The translations under genes and the position numbers were made by a program. Shown one piece after another: positions 4,719 to 8,963 of a DNA stretch of 8,963 nt (position 1 is the stretch's first letter; every line of letters begins with the position of its first letter). A model generated the notes under the pieces. It was not told the DNA's origin, did no database searches, and worked only from the letters and a program-made list of their open reading frames with translations. The stretch lies in contig DASVPL010000216.1 in assembly GCA_036382905.1 (NCBI GenBank), forward strand, positions 1 to 8,963, read 5' to 3'. The DNA is from AC-37 sp036382905. GTDB lineage: Bacteria > Actinomycetota > Thermoleophilia > Solirubrobacterales > Thermoleophilaceae.

Positions 4719-6287
4719 CTAGAGCGGGATGTTCCCGGAGCGGCCCTGGCCGCCCGGCTTCGAGCGCATCGCACCGAGCGCGGCGATCAGGCGCTCGCGC
4801 GTCTCCGACGGCGCGAGCAGCTCGTCCACCACGCCGTCGCGTGCCGCGGCCTGCGCGCTCTGGTGCTCGGTCACGTAGCGCTCGGCCAGCACCCGCAGCT
4901 CCTCACGCGGATCGTCGGCCGCGGCGATCTCGCGGCGGTGCGTGATGCCGACCGCCTGGCGCGCGCCCATGATGCCGATGGTCGCCCGCGGCCACGCGAA
5001 CGAGAAGTCGGCGCCGAGCTCCTTCGAGTTCATCGTGATGAAGCCGCCGCCGTAGGCCTGGCGGACCACGACGGTCACCTTCGGCACCTCCGCCTCGATG
5101 AACGCGTAGAGCAGCTTCGCGCCGCGCCGGATGACACCGGCCGACTCCTGCTTGGTGCCGGGCATGAAGCCCGGCGTGTCGACCAGCACCACCAGCGGGA
5201 TCCCGTAGGCGTTGCAGGTCCTGACGAAGCGCGCGCCCTTCTCGGAGGCGGCGGCGTCGATCACGCCGCCGAGGTAGCGCGGCTGGTTCGCGACGATGCC
5301 GACCGACATACCGCCGAGGCGCGCGAACGCGGTGACCATGTTCCGCGCCCAGCGCGGCGAGACCTCGAGCAGGCTCCCGCCGTCGACGATCCGGTTCGCC
5401 ACCTCGCGCACGTCGTAGATCTGCGAGCTCTCGCGCGGGATGTACGCGCCCGGGTCGCCGGCGGCCGGCGGCGAGGGCTCGAGCTCCGGCGGGCGCTCCC
5501 AGGCGCTCTGCGGGAGGTAGGAGAGCAGGACCCGTGCGAGCACCGCGGCGTCGAGGTCGGTGTCGGCCACGAACTGGCAGACGCCGTTGCGCGAGTGCAC
5601 CTTGTGACCGCCGAGGTCGCCGGGCGTGACCACCTCGCCGGTGACCTCGCGCACCACGCCGGGACCGGTCAGGAACATGCTCGTCCCCTTGGTCATCACG
5701 ACGAAGTCGGTGAGCGCGGGCGAGTAGCAGCCGCCGCCGGCCGAGCTTCCGGTGACGATCGAGATCTGCGGCACGCAGCCCGACAGGCGGACGTTGGCCT
5801 TGAAGACCTTCCCGTACGCGCCGAGCGCCGACGATCCCTCCTGCATCCGAGCGCCCGCGGACTCGATGAACCCCACCACCGGCGCCCGCGCGTCGCCGGC
5901 CAGCTCGAGCACGCGCACGATCGTCTCCGCGTGCGCCTTGCCGAGCGAGCCGCCCGCGAAGCGCCCGTCCTCGGCGTAACAGAAGATCGGCCGCCCGGCG
6001 ATCGTGCCCGAGGCGCCCACGACGCCGTCGCCCTCGCGCGCCTTGTCGCCCAGCGAGTACGACCGCACCACCGAGCGGATCACGTGGACCGACCCCGGGT
6101 CGCAGAGCATCTCGAGGCGCTCGAGCGGCGTGTGCGGCTCCAGATGCGCGGGTGTGGGCGGGGTGACCGTCAGCGTTCCGCCGCCCTTCGGCGCGGCCGC
6201 GTCAGGGGCGCCGGCGCCGTTCGGGAAGGCCGAGTTCTCCTGATGTCGGGAGAACTTGTTGGGAGATCTGGGCATGGGGTCGCTCAT
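4719..6287 (-). CDS. Acyl-CoA carboxylase beta subunit (carboxyltransferase)
   Basis: Carboxyltransferase subunit of an acetyl-/propionyl-type acyl-CoA carboxylase, which moves CO2 from biotin to an acyl-CoA to make malonyl- or methylmalonyl-type extender units. With the start used here it is 522 residues. The two oxyanion-hole segments are TGSSAGGG (179-186) in the N-terminal crotonase-like half and AYGGGF (411-416) in the C-terminal half. Other family signatures are GGSLGKAHAE (112-121), GARMQEG (145-151), YSPALTDFVVM (188-198), GIVANQPRYLGGVID (330-344), VDTPGFMPGT (369-378) and the typical end GNIPL. The N-terminal 50 residues are low in complexity and replace the usual helical start. The ATG at 6287 has GGGGG five bases upstream; ATG 6299 and TTG 6326 are in-frame alternatives. 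It follows the thioester reductase on the same strand after 112 bp, perhaps with its own promoter. The biotin carboxylase and biotin carrier partners are not in the window. The preferred acyl-CoA cannot be told from sequence alone. Confidence 0.93.
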   Translation of the reverse strand: MSDPMPRSPNKFSRHQENSAFPNGAGAPDAAAPKGGGTLTVTPPTPAHLEPHTPLERLEMLCDPGSVHVIRSVVRSYSLGDKAREGDGVVGASGTIAGRPIFCYAEDGRFAGGSLGKAHAETIVRVLELAGDARAPVVGFIESAGARMQEGSSALGAYGKVFKANVRLSGCVPQISIVTGSSAGGGCYSPALTDFVVMTKGTSMFLTGPGVVREVTGEVVTPGDLGGHKVHSRNGVCQFVADTDLDAAVLARVLLSYLPQSAWERPPELEPSPPAAGDPGAYIPRESSQIYDVREVANRIVDGGSLLEVSPRWARNMVTAFARLGGMSVGIVANQPRYLGGVIDAAASEKGARFVRTCNAYGIPLVVLVDTPGFMPGTKQESAGVIRRGAKLLYAFIEAEVPKVTVVVRQAYGGGFITMNSKELGADFSFAWPRATIGIMGARQAVGITHRREIAAADDPREELRVLAERYVTEHQSAQAAARDGVVDELLAPSETRERLIAALGAMRSKPGGQGRSGNIPL

Positions 6288-6301
6288 TTCTTCCCCCATC
6301 C

Positions 6302-6328
6302 TGCGGAAGTTCGCGGAGATCCGCAAAG
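6302..6328. repeat. Nested palindromes upstream of the carboxyltransferase gene
   Basis: GCGGA-GA-TCCGC (6313-6324) is a compact palindrome with perfect 5-bp arms. The outer halves TGCGGA (6302-6307) and TCCGCA (6320-6325) form a second one sharing its right arm. The 10-mer ATCCGCAAAG (6319-6328) is identical to one in the first regulator's leader (3222-3231). The site is 15-41 bp upstream of the chosen start, in the 112-bp gap after the reductase gene, and could be an operator. If the TTG at 6326 were the true start, most of this would be coding. Confidence 0.35.
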
Positions 6329-6399
6329 CTCCCCTTAGCGCGAAGCGCCGATCGTCGCGTCCCAGGCCCCGCTTTCGGCGCCCCGCCGGGCGCGCGCGC

Positions 6400-7617
6400 C
6401 TACCTCGGGGGCGGGTCGAGGAACCCGATCTCGACCCAGTGGTCGAGGTACGTCGGGATCAGCTCGGCGATCGGCGGGCAACGCAAATCGCTGTCCTCGA
6501 CCGCTGCCTGCGTGCGCGTCGACAGGTAGCGCGGCGGCGTGATCTGCTGCTCGCCGACGTTCCCGAGGAACCAGTCGAACGGCTTCAGCGCGTTCTGGGC
6601 CAAGTCCGGGCTCGACAGAAGGCCCTGCTTCCACTCCTCGAACGGCCGGCGCTCGAGCGGGTAGCCGTACGTCTCGATCGCGTCGAAGATCTCCTGGATG
6701 CCGTCGTTCGTGGGGTTGGTGAGGTGGAACGTGCGCTCCGCGTTCGGCGTGCGCGATATGTGCAGCAGCGCGTCGGCGACGTAGTCGACCGGGACCATGT
6801 CGAAGGGCATGTCCGAGTCCGGGCCGCTGCGGAGCTGGATGCAGCCCTTCAGGAAGGCCTCGAGGTAGGCGCCCTGCGCGAAGTGGCCCGTCCGCGAGCT
6901 GCCGGTGACCCCGCCGGGCCGGTACACGCGCACCGGGAAGCCGCGCTCGGCCGCGGCCTGAGCGGTGCGCTCCGCGACCCACTTCGACTGCGTGTAGCCG
7001 CCGAGCAGCCAGCCGTCGTGCTCGAGCGAGAAGTCCTCCCCGGCCTCGGGCAGGCCCCAGAACGGCAGGACGGCGACCGTCGAGATGTGGTGGACCGGCA
7101 GCGAGCGCTCACCGCCCGCTGAGAGCTCGAGGACGCTGCGGATGCCGGCGACGTTCGTCCTCTTGATGTCGTCGTAGGGCTTCTTCCAGTTCAGCGAGGC
7201 CGCGCCGTGGTAGATGCCGTCGAGCTCGCCCTGGAGGCGCTCGTGGTCGGCGTCGGCGATGCCGAGCCGCGGCTGGGTCACGTCGCCCACCACCGGCTCG
7301 ATGCGGCTCGGGTCATCCGGCGTCGGGAGACCGAACCGGCCGAGGTTGTCGATCACGCGGCGGCGGGCCGCGTCCGCGTCGTCGGCCCGGACGAGGCAGT
7401 GGATCGTGGCGGCGGTGTCGCGCAGCAGACCGTGGACCATGAAGGCACCGAGAAAGCCCGTGCCGCCGGTCACGAGGACGTTGCGTGCGTCGGGCAGCGC
7501 CGCGTCGCCGGCGCCGCCCGCGGGCTTCAGCGCCGGCTCGAGCTGGGCCTCGGGAAGCATCGCGACGGTCGTCGTCGCGAGCGGGACCGGCTTGCTCTCG
7601 GCTGCTTCGGTGGTCAT
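6400..7617 (-). CDS. Stand-alone thioester reductase (extended SDR, Lys2/CAR-type reductase domain)
   Basis: NAD(P)H-dependent reductase of 405 residues matching the thioester-reductase domains found at the C-terminus of some NRPSs, PKSs and carboxylic acid reductases. These release a carrier-bound acyl thioester as aldehyde or alcohol. The nucleotide-binding motif is VLVTGGTGFLGAFM (47-60), with CLVRADD (74-80) whose Arg77 suggests NADPH. Further motifs are VVGDVTQPRLG (109-119), YHGAASLNW (136-144), NVAG (155-158), catalytic Ser179 in HHISTVAV, and the Tyr208-x3-Lys212 pair in GGYTQSKWVAE. The first 40 residues are a low-complexity extension. No carrier or adenylation domain is fused to it. 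The open frame extends to 7932 but the true start is most likely the ATG at 7617: upstream codons overlap the promoter region and the divergent transporter gene. The ribosome site is weak. It may act with the acyl-AMP ligase or an unseen carrier; a sterol- or sugar-type extended SDR is less likely. Confidence 0.88.
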   Translation of the reverse strand: MTTEAAESKPVPLATTTVAMLPEAQLEPALKPAGGAGDAALPDARNVLVTGGTGFLGAFMVHGLLRDTAATIHCLVRADDADAARRRVIDNLGRFGLPTPDDPSRIEPVVGDVTQPRLGIADADHERLQGELDGIYHGAASLNWKKPYDDIKRTNVAGIRSVLELSAGGERSLPVHHISTVAVLPFWGLPEAGEDFSLEHDGWLLGGYTQSKWVAERTAQAAAERGFPVRVYRPGGVTGSSRTGHFAQGAYLEAFLKGCIQLRSGPDSDMPFDMVPVDYVADALLHISRTPNAERTFHLTNPTNDGIQEIFDAIETYGYPLERRPFEEWKQGLLSSPDLAQNALKPFDWFLGNVGEQQITPPRYLSTRTQAAVEDSDLRCPPIAELIPTYLDHWVEIGFLDPPPR

Positions 7618-7655
7618 GGCTCGGGGGCGCACGCGGGGTGGGCCCGGCGCGGCGG

Positions 7656-7661
7656 ATCCTA
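7656..7661 (-). promoter_or_regulatory. Candidate -10 box for the thioester reductase gene
   Basis: On the minus strand TAGGAT (7661-7656) fits TANNNT and would start transcription near 7649, giving a leader of about 32 bases. It is the best -10 candidate in the 80-bp divergent region shared with the transporter. The hexamer is the same as in the second regulator's promoter. No -35 match is visible, so confidence is low. Confidence 0.3.
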
Positions 7662-7683
7662 TTCGAGGGCCGCACGCGCGCTC

Positions 7684-7697
7684 TAAGATGCCGCGCC
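7684..7697 (+). promoter_or_regulatory. Candidate -10 box for a leaderless or near-leaderless transporter transcript
   Basis: TAAGAT at 7684-7689 is a good TANNNT box. Its last base is eight bases before the G of the GTG at 7698, so transcription would begin at or within two bases of the start codon. No Shine-Dalgarno sequence precedes that GTG, in keeping with leaderless translation. This also supports the choice of start. Confidence 0.45.
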
Positions 7698-8963
7698 GTG
7701 GGGGGTCCGATCGCGCGCCGGCCGTGGCGCTTCCTGGTCGTCGCACTCGTCCTGACGCTCGTGGCCGGTGCACTCGGAGTGGGCGTCGCCGACGTGCTCC
7801 AGCCCTACAACGGCGATCCCGATCCGGGCGCCGAGAGCGCGGCGGCCGCGGACCAGATCCGCGAGGCCACCGGCGTGGACCCGCGCGGCGGCATCGTCGC
7901 GCTAGTCGAGCCGGGCGGCGGGGCGCGCTCACCGAGCGGGCGCGCCGCGGTCGCGCGCGTGCGCGCGGAGCTCGAGGCGGAGCGAACCGTGGGCCGCGTC
8001 GTGTCCCCCACCACCCCCGGCGGCACGCCGCTGGCCTCGCGGGACGGGCGTGCGACCTACCTCGTCGCGTTCCTGCGCCCGGGCCAGGCCGCCGCGCACC
8101 GCGACGCCGCCGAGCGCATCGAGGAGCGCTTCGAGGGCCGCCGCGACGTACGCATCGGCGGCGTCGGCGCCGGCTACGTGGAGGGCTCCGAGATCGCGGA
8201 GGAGGATCTCGCGCGCGCCGAGCAGCTCGTGTTCCCGCTGCTCCTCGCCGCGGCGTTCCTGATCTTCCGCGGCGGCGTCGCGGCGATGCTGCCCCTTTTC
8301 GTCGGCTTCCTGTCGGTGCTCTGGACGCTCGCGCTGCTGCGCGTGCTCGGCGAGGCCACCGACGTGTCGGTCTTCGCGCTCAACCTCGTCACGTCGCTGG
8401 CGCTCGGCCTCTCGATCGACTTCAGCCTCCTGCTCGTCTCGCGCTTCCGCGAGGAGCTCGAACGCGCGGGCGGCGACGAGCGCGCGGTCGCCCTCCAGCG
8501 CACGCTCGCCACGGCGGGCCGCACGGTCCTCTTCAGCAGCCTCACGATCGCGGCGGCGCTGGCGTCGCTGCTCGTCTTCCCGCAGCGGCTCCTGTACTCG
8601 CTCGGGGTGGCCGGCCTGCTTGCGGCGCTGATGACCGCCACGCTGGCGCTGGTTGTCGTGCCGGCCTGCCTGGCGCTGCTCGGGCCACGCGTGAACGCCC
8701 TCGCGCCGCGCCGCCTGCAGCGCGCCGCCGAGCGCGAGGCGCGCCCCGCCGAGGCCGGCTTCTGGTACCGGACCGCGCAGCTCGTCGCGCGCAGGCCGCT
8801 GCCGGTCGCGCTTGCCGCGGCGGCGCTCATGCTGGCGCTGGCCGCCCCGGTGCTCGGCATGCGCACGACCTCCGCCGACACCCCCGCGGAGCTGCCGGAG
8901 GGAGCCACCACCCGCGAGGTGGACGACGACCTGCGCACCCGCTTCACGCCGGCCAACGCCAGC
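7698..8963 (+). CDS. MMPL/RND-family transporter, partial at 3' end
   Basis: N-terminal 422 residues of a membrane exporter of the MMPL (mycobacterial membrane protein large) family, driven by the proton gradient and commonly exporting lipids. The order is a first membrane helix (about 10-30), an extracytoplasmic domain (about 35-172), then helices at about 177-189, 193-216, 224-246, 275-294 and 299-328. After these come a basic cytoplasmic loop and the first helix of the second half (about 367-387), followed by the next extracytoplasmic domain. The signature GLSIDFSLLLVSRFREEL (237-254) carries Asp240-Phe241, at the place of the Asp-Tyr proton-relay pair of MmpL3. Family members usually have about 700 or more residues, so the rest is past the right edge. 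The reading frame is open from 7698 to 8963 with strong G/C third-position bias. GTG 7698 is the start because it sits just before the first helix and after a -10 box. It is divergent from the thioester reductase, so product export is a reasonable guess. Confidence 0.9.
   Translation, partial: MGGPIARRPWRFLVVALVLTLVAGALGVGVADVLQPYNGDPDPGAESAAAADQIREATGVDPRGGIVALVEPGGGARSPSGRAAVARVRAELEAERTVGRVVSPTTPGGTPLASRDGRATYLVAFLRPGQAAAHRDAAERIEERFEGRRDVRIGGVGAGYVEGSEIAEEDLARAEQLVFPLLLAAAFLIFRGGVAAMLPLFVGFLSVLWTLALLRVLGEATDVSVFALNLVTSLALGLSIDFSLLLVSRFREELERAGGDERAVALQRTLATAGRTVLFSSLTIAAALASLLVFPQRLLYSLGVAGLLAALMTATLALVVVPACLALLGPRVNALAPRRLQRAAEREARPAEAGFWYRTAQLVARRPLPVALAAAALMLALAAPVLGMRTTSADTPAELPEGATTREVDDDLRTRFTPANAS

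Noticed and set aside
4863..6338. 491-residue open frame on the plus strand opposite the carboxyltransferase
   Set aside because: Arg/His/Val-rich composition typical of antisense frames in GC-rich genes; the opposite strand encodes a clear acyl-CoA carboxylase subunit.
6256..7122. 288-residue open frame on the plus strand opposite the thioester reductase
   Set aside because: Antisense shadow: composition dominated by Arg, Val and Leu without recognisable motifs, while the reductase frame carries NADPH-binding and YxxxK motifs.
7618..7932. N-terminal extension of the thioester reductase frame up to 7932
   Set aside because: The extra residues are Arg/Pro-rich, lie opposite the start of the transporter gene and cover both candidate promoters; the ATG at 7617 fits the domain boundary.
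8174..8956. 260-residue Ser/Arg-rich frame on the minus strand at the right edge
   Set aside because: Antisense shadow of the MMPL transporter; its low-complexity Ser/Ala/Arg content has no domain, whereas the plus strand shows helices and the MMPL signature.

Overview
The window is very GC-rich throughout, with strong G/C preference at third codon positions and frequent GTG starts. Two genes also carry a TANNNT box placed so that the transcript would begin at or next to the start codon. Together with the gene families (fatty acyl-AMP ligase, acyl-CoA carboxylase beta subunit, MMPL exporter, LmbU-like regulators) this suggests a high-GC actinobacterium, possibly of the class Thermoleophilia. 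That placement is inference; no rRNA, tRNA or other taxonomic marker is present. I saw no insertion sequence, CRISPR array or phage gene.

Layout. (1) 1-633 (-): 5' two thirds of a zinc-dependent alcohol dehydrogenase, cut by the left edge. (2) 665-955 (+): a small zinc-ribbon protein, divergent from it across 31 bp. (3) 977-3155 (-): a two-gene operon, an LmbU-like regulator followed by a stand-alone fatty acyl-AMP ligase. (4) 3156-3392: a divergent control region with palindromes and a 21-bp-spaced direct repeat. (5) 3393-3791 (+): an NTF2/SnoaL-like protein. (6) 3792-4013: a 222-bp control region. (7) 4014-4706 (+): a second LmbU-like regulator, paralogous to the first. (8) 4719-7617 (-): a thioester reductase followed by an acyl-CoA carboxylase beta subunit. 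(9) 7698-8963 (+): the N-terminal half of an MMPL transporter, divergent from the reductase and cut by the right edge. No stretch over 300 bp lacks a gene.

How the genes may work together. Fatty acyl-AMP ligases activate a fatty acid as acyl-adenylate and pass it to a carrier protein. Acyl-CoA carboxylase makes malonyl- or methylmalonyl-type extender units. A thioester reductase releases a carrier-bound acyl chain as aldehyde or alcohol. MMPL proteins export lipids. The set therefore looks like parts of a pathway that makes and exports an unusual lipid, but no carrier protein, ketosynthase or biotin carboxylase is in the window. The two regulators share about 78 of 107 core residues, end in a single CxxC, and appear to share a promoter module, so they may form one regulatory circuit for the lipid genes.
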